64,000 nucleotides of DNA from Pseudomonas sp. H1h (GCF_000633255.1 NZ_AYMJ01000018.1:310001-374000), one strand, 5' to 3'; counted from the first letter of the stretch, positions 32,167-40,970 are shown. The notes: generated by a model from the letters alone, not told the origin. Translations and numbers: made by a program.

Positions 32167-33585
32167 TCACAGACTGCCCACCAGCTTCGCGCCGGTCAGC
32201 ATTCGCCGGCGATAGGCGCTGTCACGACTGGCCAGCCAGAAGTACAGCGGCGAGGTCACCAGCAGGCCCACCAGCCACGACAGGTCCGCGCCGTCGATGT
32301 GTGCCGAGATCGGGCCGACGTACAGCGGGGTGTTCATGAACGGGATCTGCACGGCGATGCCGATCGCGTAGGCCAGCAGCGCCTGCGGGTTGTAGCGTCC
32401 GTAGATGCCGCCGTCGACCTGGAAGATCGACTGGATGTCGTACTGGCCTTTGTGGATGGCGTAAAAGTCGATCAGGTTGATCGCAGTCCACGGCACCAGC
32501 ACCACCAGCAGCACCAGCACCATGTCGACGAAGTGACCGATGAAGTCTTTCGACGCGCCCACCGCGGCGAAGCAGCAGGCCAGCAGGACGATGATCGAGA
32601 TCACCGCACGGCTTTTGGCGGTCGGGATCCAGCGGTAGGCGAAGGTCTGCACCAGGGTGATCAGCGACAGCACTGCGCCGTACAGGTTGAGAGCGTTGTG
32701 GCTGATCACGCTGAGCAGGAACAGCACCAGCATCAGCGGACCGATCGAGCCGGTGGCCATTTTCACCGCGTCCATCGTGTCCATGCCCACGGGCGTCGCC
32801 AGCACGGCGACGGCACCGAAGATGAACGCCAGACTCGAGCCCAGCGCCGAACCCAGATACGTGGTCCAGAACGTCGACGAGACTTTGACGTCGGCCGGCA
32901 GGTAACGCGAATAGTCGGACACGTAAGGGGCAAACGCGATCTGCCACAGCGCGGCGAGCGACACGGTGGCGAGCCAGCCGGAGAGGTTGAAGCTGCCCCG
33001 GGTGAGGAAATCATCGGTCTGGATATGGGTGAAGATGTAGCCGAAACCGACCACGATGCCGATCCCCAGCACCCAGGTGCCGATGCGATTGAGCACGTGG
33101 ATGAAGCGGTAGCCGATGATGCCGATGATCCCCGAGCCGAGGGCGCCGATGACGATGCCGACCGGCACCGGCACGCTATCGACCACGCCGTGCAGCGACT
33201 TGCCGGCCAGCACGATGTTGGAAGCGAAGAAGCCGATGTACATGACGCCGGCAATCAGCACCACCAGCAGGGCGCCGAGCGAGCCGAACTGCGCGCGGCT
33301 CTGGATCATCTGCGGAATGCCCATCTGCGGGCCTTGCGCCGAATGCAGCGCCATCAGCACGCCGCCGACCAGATGACCGACCAGAATGGCGACGATGCCC
33401 CAGACCAGATTCAAGTGGAACAACTGCACGCCCAGCGCGCCGGTGACGATGGGCAACGGCGCAATGTTGCCGCCGAACCACAGCGTGAACAGATCCCTGA
33501 CCTTTCCGTGGCGATCTTCGGGGGGCACGTATCCTATCGTGTGTTTTTCAATGAGCGGGGCGGACGTTGTTGCAGAGGTGGACAT
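32167..33585 (-). CDS. NCS1-family (purine-cytosine permease) transporter
   Basis: 472 residues and 12 probable helices. The NCS1 marks are GKVRDLFTLWFGGNIAPLPIVTGALGVQ near the N-terminus (helix 1 Asn), QSRAQFGSLGALLVVLIAG, DYSRYLPADVK and VPWTAINLIDFYAIHKGQYD. Members import nucleobases, hydantoins, allantoin, thiamine or related N-heterocycles with Na+ or H+. ATG 33585 follows TTGGAG. Divergent from a LysR gene; the next genes on this strand beyond it (ArgE, DUF1028, RidA, monooxygenase) suggest that the imported compound is hydrolysed and used as a nitrogen source. Confidence 0.9.
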   Translation of the reverse strand: MSTSATTSAPLIEKHTIGYVPPEDRHGKVRDLFTLWFGGNIAPLPIVTGALGVQLFHLNLVWGIVAILVGHLVGGVLMALHSAQGPQMGIPQMIQSRAQFGSLGALLVVLIAGVMYIGFFASNIVLAGKSLHGVVDSVPVPVGIVIGALGSGIIGIIGYRFIHVLNRIGTWVLGIGIVVGFGYIFTHIQTDDFLTRGSFNLSGWLATVSLAALWQIAFAPYVSDYSRYLPADVKVSSTFWTTYLGSALGSSLAFIFGAVAVLATPVGMDTMDAVKMATGSIGPLMLVLFLLSVISHNALNLYGAVLSLITLVQTFAYRWIPTAKSRAVISIIVLLACCFAAVGASKDFIGHFVDMVLVLLVVLVPWTAINLIDFYAIHKGQYDIQSIFQVDGGIYGRYNPQALLAYAIGIAVQIPFMNTPLYVGPISAHIDGADLSWLVGLLVTSPLYFWLASRDSAYRRRMLTGAKLVGSL

Positions 33586-33853
33586 GACGAACTCCAAGGC
33601 AAGGATGAGTACGTGGACGTACTTCGGTAAGCGCCGACACGGACGGCGCATTTCTTGTTGAAGCGATCATGTGCAAAGGCCCGGGATAGATAAATTAGTA
33701 AGTTTGTTGCTTCAGACCTTAAAAAATATATGCCCCGGGTCCGGGGGCTGTCCGGTATGTTCAGGCTTCGCTCTTTTCTGGATTTACACAGTTCTGTGGT
33801 GAGGGGATGAATCTCCTCGCCACAAACGCGTCGTTTCTCTGCAGAGGTTTTAT

Positions 33854-34765
33854 ATGGCTGCCTACAACCTGCGCCAGCTCAAATACTTCGTCACCACCGC
33901 CGATTGCGGCAGCGTCGCCGAAGCCTCGCGCAAGCTCTATATCGCCCAGCCGTCGGTGTCGACCGCGATCAAGCATCTGGAAGAAAGCTTTGGTGTGCAG
34001 CTGTTCATCCGTCATCACGCCCAGGGTGTGTCACTGACGCCCAGCGGCTCGCGGTTTTATCGCAAGGCTATGGAGTTGCTGCGAGTGGCGCATGAGTTCG
34101 AGCAGAACGCGCTGGCTGATAACGACGTGGTCTCGGGGCAGATCGATATCGGCTGTTTCGAAACGGTCGCGCCGCTGTACCTGCCGCGTCTGATCGCCGG
34201 TTTCAAGGAGCGTTGGCCGGGGGTGGAAATCCGTATTCGCGATGGCGAACAACAGGAGCTGGTGCAGGCCCTGACCGCTGGCAGCATCGATGTGGCAATG
34301 CTGTTCGAACACGACCTCGACACCACCATCGACACCACGCCGCTGATGCCGCCGCAACAGCCTTACGCCTTGCTGCCGGCCGATCATCGCTTTGCGCAAC
34401 AGGCGAAAGTCTCGCTGCACGATCTGGTGCTGGAACCGATGATCCTGCTCGACGTGGTGCCCAGCCGCACCTACTTTGTAAGCATCTTCGAAGAGCGCGG
34501 ACTGACCCCGCACATCGTCTTCAGCTCGCCATCGATCGAGATGGTGCGTGGCATGGTCGGGCGTGGTTTCGGCTTTTCGATTCTGGTGACCCGACCGTTC
34601 GGCGAGTACACCTACGACGGGCAGAAAGTGGTGTGCGTGCCGCTGGTGGAAACCGTGACCGGCTCGGGATTGTCAGCGGCCTGGCTGCGCCGGGTGCAAC
34701 TGACCAAACCGGTGCAGTTGTTCGTCGATCATTGTCGCGAGGAGTTGGCCCGACTGTACGCCTGA
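33854..34765 (+). CDS. LysR-family regulator of the permease/ArgE cluster
   Basis: 303 residues. MAAYNLRQLKYFVTTADCGSVAEASRKLYIAQPSVSTAIKHLEESFG is a LysR winged helix of the NAC/Cbl-like branch; the effector domain follows from about residue 92. Divergent from the NCS1 permease (268 bases) and convergent with argE (24 bases), so it sits inside the cluster it probably controls. The ligand may be the transported compound or its first breakdown product. Confidence 0.88.
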   Translation: MAAYNLRQLKYFVTTADCGSVAEASRKLYIAQPSVSTAIKHLEESFGVQLFIRHHAQGVSLTPSGSRFYRKAMELLRVAHEFEQNALADNDVVSGQIDIGCFETVAPLYLPRLIAGFKERWPGVEIRIRDGEQQELVQALTAGSIDVAMLFEHDLDTTIDTTPLMPPQQPYALLPADHRFAQQAKVSLHDLVLEPMILLDVVPSRTYFVSIFEERGLTPHIVFSSPSIEMVRGMVGRGFGFSILVTRPFGEYTYDGQKVVCVPLVETVTGSGLSAAWLRRVQLTKPVQLFVDHCREELARLYA

Positions 34766-34789
34766 AGGCAGGCAGCCGGGCCGAAGGGG

Positions 34790-35938
34790 TCAGGCGCGAA
34801 TCGAGGTCAGCATTCGTTGCAGCATCGCATCGCAGGCATCGAGTTGTGCACGACTGACAAACTCATCGGGTTTGTGCCCCTGGTCCATGCTGCCGGGACC
34901 ACAGACCACGGTGGGAATACCCGCCGCATCGAACAGCCCGCCCTCGGTGCCGAACGCCACGGTGCCGAATTCCCGGGAACCGCAGAACGCCGCGATCAGT
35001 TCAGCCGCCTGACTCTGCGCATCGGTGACCAGGCCCGGATAGGCTGACAGCTCACTGAAGCGGATTTCACTGTGCGCACTCACCGCACGCATGCGCGGCA
35101 GCACCTGCTGCTCGGCGTAGGTTTGCAGCTGCTGCGCGACCCGCGCCGGATCCTGCGAGGGCAGGGCGCGGATCTCGAAGTCGAAGCGGCAATCGGCAGG
35201 GACGATATTCAGCGCTTTGCCGCCGCTGATCACCCCGGTCTGCACCGTGCTGTAGGGCGGGTCGAAACGCCCGTCGTGATGCTCGGGCGCTTGCAGTTGC
35301 TGGCCGATTCGCCCCAGTTCGCCGATCAGTTCGGCGGCGTACTCGATGGCGTTGACCCCCAGCGGTGCGTAGGCGGAATGACATGGATGACCGTGCACGT
35401 CACAGCGCATCGCCAGCTTGCCTTTGTGGCCGAGCACCGGTTTCAGTTCGGTGGGTTCACCGATGATGCACAGCAGCGGTTTGACCGGGCGCTGTTGCAG
35501 TTCGGCGAGCAACGAACGCACTCCGAGGCAACCGACTTCTTCGTCGTAGGACAGGGCGATGTGCACCGGCATGCGCAGTGCTGCGGCGACCAGCGTCGGC
35601 ACCAGGGCCAGCACGCAGGCGATGTAGCCCTTCATGTCCGCCGTGCCGCGTCCGAACAGCTTGCCGTCGTGTTCGCTGAGCTCGAACGGCGCCACGGTCC
35701 AAGGTTGACCGTCGACCGGCACCACATCGGTGTGCCCCGAGAGCACAATGCCCGGTTGATCGGCCGGGCCAATCGTCGCGAACAGATTGGCCTTGCTGCG
35801 CTCGGCGTTATAGATCAGCGTGCACGACACATCGAAACCGGCGAGGTAATCACGCACGAACTCGATCAGTTGCAGATTGGATTCGCGGCTGGTGGTGTCG
35901 AACCCTACCAGCGTCTTGAGCAACGCGACGCTGTTCAT
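34790..35938 (-). CDS. argE: ArgE/DapE-family amidohydrolase, acetylornithine-deacetylase-like
   Basis: 382 residues, M20 family. Zinc ligands and catalytic residues are visible: SGHTDVVPVDG (His, Asp), RGTADMKGY (bridging Asp), SYDEEVGCLG (Glu-Glu), GEPTELKP and a C-terminal GPGSMDQGHKPDE with the last His. It removes an N-acyl group from an amino-acid-like substrate. It overlaps the DUF1028 gene by ATGA, so the pair is coupled. The setting beside permease, RidA-like protein and monooxygenase argues for a catabolic N-acyl amidase rather than the biosynthetic ArgE, although sequence alone does not exclude ArgE. Confidence 0.8.
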   Translation of the reverse strand: MNSVALLKTLVGFDTTSRESNLQLIEFVRDYLAGFDVSCTLIYNAERSKANLFATIGPADQPGIVLSGHTDVVPVDGQPWTVAPFELSEHDGKLFGRGTADMKGYIACVLALVPTLVAAALRMPVHIALSYDEEVGCLGVRSLLAELQQRPVKPLLCIIGEPTELKPVLGHKGKLAMRCDVHGHPCHSAYAPLGVNAIEYAAELIGELGRIGQQLQAPEHHDGRFDPPYSTVQTGVISGGKALNIVPADCRFDFEIRALPSQDPARVAQQLQTYAEQQVLPRMRAVSAHSEIRFSELSAYPGLVTDAQSQAAELIAAFCGSREFGTVAFGTEGGLFDAAGIPTVVCGPGSMDQGHKPDEFVSRAQLDACDAMLQRMLTSIRA

Positions 35939-36612
35939 CGATCATCACCGGCAACGCCATAGCCCGGCGCTTTGGCCGGGTCGAGCGCGCGGTCGATGTA
36001 ATCCTGCAACTGCGGCTGATAGGCGTCCCAGAGTTTTTGCAACTGGCTGATCGGGTCTTCGTCAGCCCAGTCGACCCGCAAATTCACGATCGGCCAGGTC
36101 TGTTCGCCGACCACCACCACGGCCGCCGAATGCACCGGTCCGGCTTCGCCTCCGAGGGCTTGTGCAGCGTGCAGGGCCTTGAGCAAACGGTCGGCCAATT
36201 GGCCTTCACCGTCTTCAAAGGCACTGACCATCGCCTCGATCACCGCGCGTCCGGCGAGCATGTTACCGGCAGCCACGCATTGTTCGCCGCTGACCGCGTT
36301 GTGCACGCCGAGGGTTTGTGCGCCGCTGAAATGCGCGGTCTGGCCGAGGTGGTTGATCGCGGTGATCTGCCGGTATTGACTGTAGCCGTTACGGGTCAGC
36401 ACTTTGTCCAGCGCAGCGTCAGGCGCCACGCCCTGTTCCATCAGCGCGAGGACTTCCGGGCCGAGGGACGGCAGGGTGATGTTCTGGCTCGACACTGCGC
36501 CGACACCCGGCAGCAGCCAGGGGCAGCGCGCGCCGACGGCGATGCTGGAGGAACTGATGGCGACACCGAACTGGCCGGTTTCGGGGCAACGGGCTGCGAT
36601 TGAAAAGGTCAT
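35935..36612 (-). CDS. DUF1028 Ntn-hydrolase-like protein
   Basis: 225 residues. TFSIAARCPETGQFGVAISSSSIAVGARCPWLLPGVGAVSSQ is the DUF1028 N-terminus, with a Thr exposed at position 2 after Met removal, as in N-terminal nucleophile hydrolases. GNMLAG and the GGEAGPVHSAAVVVVGEQTWP segment are also typical. Function in the family is unproven; a cytoplasmic amidase is the usual guess. It is translationally coupled to the ArgE-like gene and separated from the RidA-like gene by a REP pair, so it most likely acts in the same pathway. Confidence 0.85.
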   Translation of the reverse strand: MTFSIAARCPETGQFGVAISSSSIAVGARCPWLLPGVGAVSSQNITLPSLGPEVLALMEQGVAPDAALDKVLTRNGYSQYRQITAINHLGQTAHFSGAQTLGVHNAVSGEQCVAAGNMLAGRAVIEAMVSAFEDGEGQLADRLLKALHAAQALGGEAGPVHSAAVVVVGEQTWPIVNLRVDWADEDPISQLQKLWDAYQPQLQDYIDRALDPAKAPGYGVAGDDR

Positions 36613-36653
36613 GGTCTAACTCCGTTCCAGGAATTTGTTGTCCTTGCGGGCCT

Positions 36654-36719
36654 CTTCGCGAGCAAGCCCGCTCCCACAATTGGAATGCATTCCCCTGTAG
36701 GAGTGAGCCTGCTCGCGAT
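36654..36719. repeat. Mixed REP pair (two REP variants)
   Basis: TTCGCGAGCAAGCCCGCTCC (36654-36673) of the GTGGGAGCGGG type faces GTAGGAGTGAGCCTGCTCGC (36697-36716) of the other type. The two halves come from different REP subclasses, unlike the other pairs. Confidence 0.9.
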
Positions 36720-36741
36720 AGCCGCGACGCGGTCTGCCGAC

Positions 36742-37158
36742 TTACTCGGGAATCACCGCCACCACATCAATCTCCATCAGCCACTGCGGCTGCCCCAGTG
36801 CCGACACCACCAGTCCGGTGGAAATCGGGAACACGCCTTTGAGCCACTTGCCGACTTCCTGGTACACCGGCTCGCGGTAGCGCGGGTCGATCAGGTAGGT
36901 GGTGGTCTTGACGATGTGGCTCATGTCGCTGCCGGCTTCTTCCAGCAACTGCTTGACGTTGCGCATAGCCTGTTCGGCCTGTGCACGCGGGTCGCCGAGG
37001 CCTACCAGATTACCGTCGAAATCGGTGCCGACTTGCCCACGGACATACACGGTGTTGCCGGCGCGCACGGCCTGGCACAGGTCGTTGTCCAGGGTCTGGT
37101 TAGGGTAGGTGTCCTTGGTGTTGAACATACGGATGCGGGTGTGGGTTGGCTTGCTCAT
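36742..37158 (-). CDS. RidA-like (YjgF/UK114) protein without the deaminase arginine
   Basis: 138 residues, the family length and fold pattern (AVRAGNTVYVRGQVGTDFDGNLVG, AEQAMRNVKQLLEEAGSDMSHIVKTTTYL). The P-A-R position that in RidA supplies the Arg for imine hydrolysis reads FPISTGLVVSAL here, with Ser113 in place of Arg, so it belongs to a Rid subgroup that should lack classic 2-aminoacrylate deaminase activity. It lies between the DUF1028 and monooxygenase genes on the same strand and is probably a pathway enzyme for an imine- or enamine-like intermediate. ATG 37158 gives the family start; the frame is open further upstream without homology. Confidence 0.85.
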   Translation of the reverse strand: MSKPTHTRIRMFNTKDTYPNQTLDNDLCQAVRAGNTVYVRGQVGTDFDGNLVGLGDPRAQAEQAMRNVKQLLEEAGSDMSHIVKTTTYLIDPRYREPVYQEVGKWLKGVFPISTGLVVSALGQPQWLMEIDVVAVIPE

Positions 37159-37216
37159 GTACAGCTCCAGACAGTGGCGGCGACGGTGCACCGGGCACCG
37201 CCGCGAAAGAGGGAGG

Positions 37217-38536
37217 TCAAGCGTCGACGGTGTCGGCGGTTTTCGTGTTGGCGGTCGAATGCAGGGCGGCTTCACGCTGCTCGGCATCTTTGTAGTCGAG
37301 GTATTTGCGCTGGGTGGCGATGTGATCGGCCACGTGTTTGGCGTCGTGCCACACGCCCCAGATGAACGACGAACCGCGCCGCGACTGCCATGGCAGCCCG
37401 AGGAAATACACCCCCGGCTCGCTGGACACGCCGCGCTGATGCTGCGGTTTGCCCTTGTCATCAAATGCCGCGACCTGCAGCCAGGAATAATCCACGGCGA
37501 ACCCGGTGGCCCAGATGATCGAGGTGATGCCGGCCTTGGCCAGGTCGAGATCGAGCAGCGGATTTTTCACGCACTCGGGATCCGGATAGGTCTCGCGCGC
37601 TTCAGGTTCCTGCGGCAGGTCGAGGCCGTTGCGCTCGATGTAGGCGTCGGCGGCGTCCAGCAGGGCCAGGTAGTTGTCATCGCCGCGTTTGAGGTTGTCG
37701 ACCAGGTCCTGCTTGAAGGTCACCACGCCGTTGTTGAACGATTCGGTCACGCCGACCAGAGTCATGCCACGATGGGCCAGACCGCGGAAGTCGATGGTGC
37801 GCCCACCGTGGGCACCGCTGACGGCGATGGTCACGTGCTCGCGACCGGGTTTCATAGCGGCCTGATCCCACTCGCCGAGCACCCCCAGCCACCAGCAGAA
37901 ATCACGGTTGCGGTAGGCCCGCGGCGGACGGTCGTGGGCACCGACCGAAAGGTAGACCTGCTTGCCGGAGCGCTGCAATTCATCGGCGATCTGCACACCA
38001 GACGAGCCGGCACCGACCACCAGCACCGCGCCGTCGGGCAGTTGCTGCGGATTGCGATAGTCAGCGGAGTGGATCTGCAACAGACGCGGATCTTGCGGGG
38101 CGATCGGCGGGATCACCGGACGCTGGAACGGACCGGTTGCCGCCACGACGCGGCTGGCCTCGATCACCCCTCCGGAGGTCTCGACGGTGAAGCCCGGACG
38201 GCCGACATTGCGCACGACACTTTTGACTTCGACGCCGGTGCGGATCGGCGCATTGAATTTCTTCGCGTAGGCTTCGAAGTAGTCCGCCACCCGTTCTTTA
38301 TGGGCGAAACCATCAGGGTCGACGTCATCGAATTCCAGTCCTGGAAAGCGGTCGTGCCACGCCGGACCGTTGGCCACCAACGAGTCCCAGCGTCCGGTGC
38401 GCCAGCGTTCGGCAATGCGGCTGCGCTCCAGCACCAGGTGCGGCACGCCGAGTTTGCTCAGGTGCTCGCTCATCGCCACACCGGCCTGTCCGGCCCCCAC
38501 GACAAGCGTGTCTGTTTTTATTATTTCAGTGGTCAT
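37217..38536 (-). CDS. Flavin-containing monooxygenase-like NAD(P)/FAD protein
   Basis: 439 residues. FAD motif VVGAGQAGVAMSEHL (about 12-26) and NADP motif VVGAGSSGVQIADEL (about 166-180) flank ATGPFQRP; WATGFAVDYSWL closes the FAD domain. This is the CzcO/FMO pattern of single-component N-, S- or Baeyer-Villiger monooxygenases. It is first in the minus-strand run monooxygenase, RidA-like, DUF1028, ArgE-like, so oxygenation of a nitrogen compound may be the opening step, giving an acylated product for the amidohydrolases (inference). Confidence 0.87.
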   Translation of the reverse strand: MTTEIIKTDTLVVGAGQAGVAMSEHLSKLGVPHLVLERSRIAERWRTGRWDSLVANGPAWHDRFPGLEFDDVDPDGFAHKERVADYFEAYAKKFNAPIRTGVEVKSVVRNVGRPGFTVETSGGVIEASRVVAATGPFQRPVIPPIAPQDPRLLQIHSADYRNPQQLPDGAVLVVGAGSSGVQIADELQRSGKQVYLSVGAHDRPPRAYRNRDFCWWLGVLGEWDQAAMKPGREHVTIAVSGAHGGRTIDFRGLAHRGMTLVGVTESFNNGVVTFKQDLVDNLKRGDDNYLALLDAADAYIERNGLDLPQEPEARETYPDPECVKNPLLDLDLAKAGITSIIWATGFAVDYSWLQVAAFDDKGKPQHQRGVSSEPGVYFLGLPWQSRRGSSFIWGVWHDAKHVADHIATQRKYLDYKDAEQREAALHSTANTKTADTVDA

Positions 38537-38721
38537 TTCTACATCCTTCCTGGCAAGGCAAGTGGATTCGGATCGCTTCAGGCTTGTCCGTTTTGCTTGC
38601 GGTCAGACTAGGCAGGAGGGGGGTATCGGTAAAATATTATTAAGCTGGGATGTGAATACAAATTGCTGAAGCAGAAAGGACAAGCCCAGTAAAACCGTGG
38701 CCTGCAGGGCAGGGGGAGGGT

Positions 38722-38747
38722 TGTCCCGGGCGGGAGAACCCGGGACA
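38722..38747. terminator. Hairpin after the radical SAM gene
   Basis: Perfect 9-bp stem TGTCCCGGG / CCCGGGACA with an 8-base loop, 36 bases beyond the radical SAM stop. No T-run on the minus strand, so it may protect the 3' end rather than terminate. Confidence 0.5.
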
Positions 38748-38783
38748 GACAGGGAAAATATCTACTGCAAGGGCGCCAGGCGC

Positions 38784-40247
38784 TCAGTTCAAGTGACTGG
38801 GGGCGATGCCCAGCAGCCCGGTCAGCGTGTTCATGATCGCCTGCTGCCGCGCGCGATTGGCCTGATACTCGGCTTCGGCGGTGGCGACATCGGCGTCGCA
38901 ATGCGGACAGCTGACCTCGTGCGGATAAATGTACTGCAGGCAACTGCGACACAGGCTCAGCTGCGGGGCGATCCGGCCTTGTTCCGGAGACTGCTGACCC
39001 TGATTGATCCACGCCAGTTTGACCACCTGGCCGCTGTCACTGACGCTGCTGACCTTCTCGCCGGTGTCGATGCGTTCGGTGATCAGGTCGAAACGGCCGA
39101 CTGCAAATGATTTCTGCGCGGCTTCCTCGACCTTGACGATGCGCTCGCGCAGTCCACGCTTTTGCAGTTCCAGCGTTCGGTAATGGCAGTAGGGGTTGTT
39201 GCCGGGTTTGCCGAGCAGTGAGTGCGAGGTCCAGGTACAACCGCCGCGACAGACATCGTTGTAATAACAGCCGCGACAGTAACCCCACATATCATCCACC
39301 GAGCGCAAACGGCCGAAATGCATGCCTTCGCTGTAGTGCCAGATGTCGTGCAGGCTCATGTTGCGCACATTGCCTCCGGAGAAACCGACGGTTGCCAGGG
39401 ACGGGCAGCCCTTGACCGTGCCGTCAGCTTCCAGCGCCAGCACCGTCTGGCCGGCGGCGCAACCGGTCCAGTGCACACGTTCGTCACCGAAGCCGCGCCA
39501 CAGGTGTTCATACGGTCCGTAATAACCGATGTTGTTGCCGACGTTCATCAGCAGGCCACGGTCGACGCCTTCGCGATACAGCCGTGCCAGCAACGGCATC
39601 ACGTCCAGCAGTTGATAGGGTTGCAGCAGCAACTCCGGATGATCCACCGCGTTACCCATGGCCACGGTGATCTGGATCTGCCAGTGGGTGGCGCCGAGTT
39701 CGATGATGGTGTCCATCAGCGCCGGCAAGTCCGGCAGTGTGGCGGCGCCGATCTGGGTATTGACGCTCACCGCCAGCCCCGCGGCCTTGGCCCGGCGCAG
39801 GGTGTCCACGGCCTTGTCGAACGAGCCGGGTACGTTGCGCACCGCGTCGTGGAGCGGCGCCAGGCCGTCCAGGGAAATGCCCACGCCGTCGAGCCCGGCA
39901 TCGACCGCCGCCTGCATTTTCGCCGGCGTCAGATTGCGTCCGCCGGTCTGGATCGCGCAGTACATGCCGTGGTCGTGAATGGCTTTGATCAGTTGCGTCC
40001 AGTCCTTGCGCAGATAGGCTTCGCCGCCGATCAGGGTGATCTCGCGGGTGCCGAGCGCGGCCAGCGCGTCGATGACGTCCAGGCACTCGCGGGTGTTGAG
40101 TTCGTCAGGCCGTCGATGCCCTGCGCGGGAGCCGCAATGCAGGCATTTCAAGTCGCAGGCCAGGGTGATCTCCCAGACTACGTGCACCGGCACATAGCGT
40201 TTGAGATCGGTGTCGCTGAGGTAACGGGCGGGGCGCACGTCTGACAT
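38784..40247 (-). CDS. Radical SAM/SPASM enzyme, GDL-motif-peptide maturase type
   Basis: 487 residues. The AdoMet-cluster motif CDLKCLHC puts cysteines at 31, 35 and 38; IGGEAYLRKDW and ISLDGL follow as in peptide-modifying radical SAM enzymes. The SPASM region carries GCAAGQTVLALEADGTVKGCPS and YCRGCYYNDVCRGGC, ligands for two auxiliary Fe-S clusters. A C-terminal zinc-ribbon-like CRSCLQYIYP...CPHC near residue 430-455 is an addition. I associate this architecture with the maturase described as GDL-motif-peptide associated; the three genes upstream on the same strand each encode a GDL/GDV motif module, the probable substrates. It likely installs a cross-link or other post-translational change in those proteins. 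Confidence 0.85.
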   Translation of the reverse strand: MSDVRPARYLSDTDLKRYVPVHVVWEITLACDLKCLHCGSRAGHRRPDELNTRECLDVIDALAALGTREITLIGGEAYLRKDWTQLIKAIHDHGMYCAIQTGGRNLTPAKMQAAVDAGLDGVGISLDGLAPLHDAVRNVPGSFDKAVDTLRRAKAAGLAVSVNTQIGAATLPDLPALMDTIIELGATHWQIQITVAMGNAVDHPELLLQPYQLLDVMPLLARLYREGVDRGLLMNVGNNIGYYGPYEHLWRGFGDERVHWTGCAAGQTVLALEADGTVKGCPSLATVGFSGGNVRNMSLHDIWHYSEGMHFGRLRSVDDMWGYCRGCYYNDVCRGGCTWTSHSLLGKPGNNPYCHYRTLELQKRGLRERIVKVEEAAQKSFAVGRFDLITERIDTGEKVSSVSDSGQVVKLAWINQGQQSPEQGRIAPQLSLCRSCLQYIYPHEVSCPHCDADVATAEAEYQANRARQQAIMNTLTGLLGIAPSHLN

Positions 40248-40304
40248 GGGAAATCCTTGCGCACAATCCTGTGCGCGCTACGAAGGGATTGACCGCGGTT
40301 GAAC

Positions 40305-40344
40305 AAGCCCCGGGCAAGATCCGTTGCGATCTCGCCCGGGGCTT
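40305..40344. other. Long hairpin between DUF1842 gene and maturase gene
   Basis: Outer stem AAGCCCCGGGC / GCCCGGGGCTT (11 bp, perfect) plus inner stem AGATC / GATCT around a 6-base loop. It lies just after the stop at 40350 in the minus-strand transcript and has no T-run. It could be a processing or attenuation site that keeps maturase mRNA below substrate mRNA. Confidence 0.7.
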
Positions 40345-40349
40345 ACCGG

Positions 40350-40928
40350 TTAGCGCGCTTCCAGTCGCGCGATTTCCGCTTTCAAATGCTCAAGGGCACT
40401 GCGCAATGCACCTTCGTGCGCCACTTGTTGCTCGGCCTGTTGCACCACGATTTTGAGCTGCGCCAGATCGCCGCTGGTCTGCGCCTGCTGCACAGCCACG
40501 GCGTACAGCGGCTGCGGATGTGGCCCCGGATGCGGCTGCTCGTTGGGAGCCTGATGCACTGCAACGTGTTTCACTTCGTGCCACTGGCCCTGTTCTTCGT
40601 AGCGATAATCGACAAAGCCGCTGGCCCAGTCGCTGCCCAGAATGCCTCTGAGGTGGAACGTCTGGGCAATCTGGCTGAGCGGGCCGCTCGGGCCGCCGTC
40701 GAGGGTGAGGATGATGTGGTTCTCGATGTTGGCCGTCAGCTTGGTTTCGGAAAAGCTGCCCCAGACCTGCGCCCGGTAATTGACCGTCGGCCAAGTGGCT
40801 TGGAACACGCTGGCGATCCCGCTGACACGCTTGTGCGCGGTATCGACCAGCAGATCAAGGGTCAGAACCGGTGCGCCCGGCAGTGCATTGCTGATGCTGA
40901 GACGGGTGTGAAAAAGTCCGATCGACAT
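40350..40928 (-). CDS. DUF1842-DUF1843 fusion protein, copy 2
   Basis: 192 residues. Residues 1-125 are a beta-rich DUF1842 domain (LVDTAHKRVSGIASVFQAT, WGSFSETKLTANIENHIILTL, WASGFVDYRYEEQGQWHEV). A Pro/His-rich linker (about 127-140) leads to a C-terminal DUF1843 module of 50 residues with LYAVAVQQAQTSGDLAQLK (GDL at 153-155) and a charged helix ending ARLEAR. No signal peptide. GGGAG precedes the ATG by seven bases. It is 42 bases from the copy 1 stop, so the two are cotranscribed. The GDL module is the probable recognition or modification site for the radical SAM enzyme; the DUF1842 role is unknown. Confidence 0.8.
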   Translation of the reverse strand: MSIGLFHTRLSISNALPGAPVLTLDLLVDTAHKRVSGIASVFQATWPTVNYRAQVWGSFSETKLTANIENHIILTLDGGPSGPLSQIAQTFHLRGILGSDWASGFVDYRYEEQGQWHEVKHVAVHQAPNEQPHPGPHPQPLYAVAVQQAQTSGDLAQLKIVVQQAEQQVAHEGALRSALEHLKAEIARLEAR

Positions 40929-40970
40929 GGTGCTACTCCCTAAAATGAATGGCGGATCAAGTGGCCTGAC

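Noticed and set aside
6331..36719. CRISPR-like recurrence of a 20-25 base repeat
   Set aside because: Copies are paired, inverted and scattered between genes kilobases apart, as REP elements are; no regular spacers and no cas genes.
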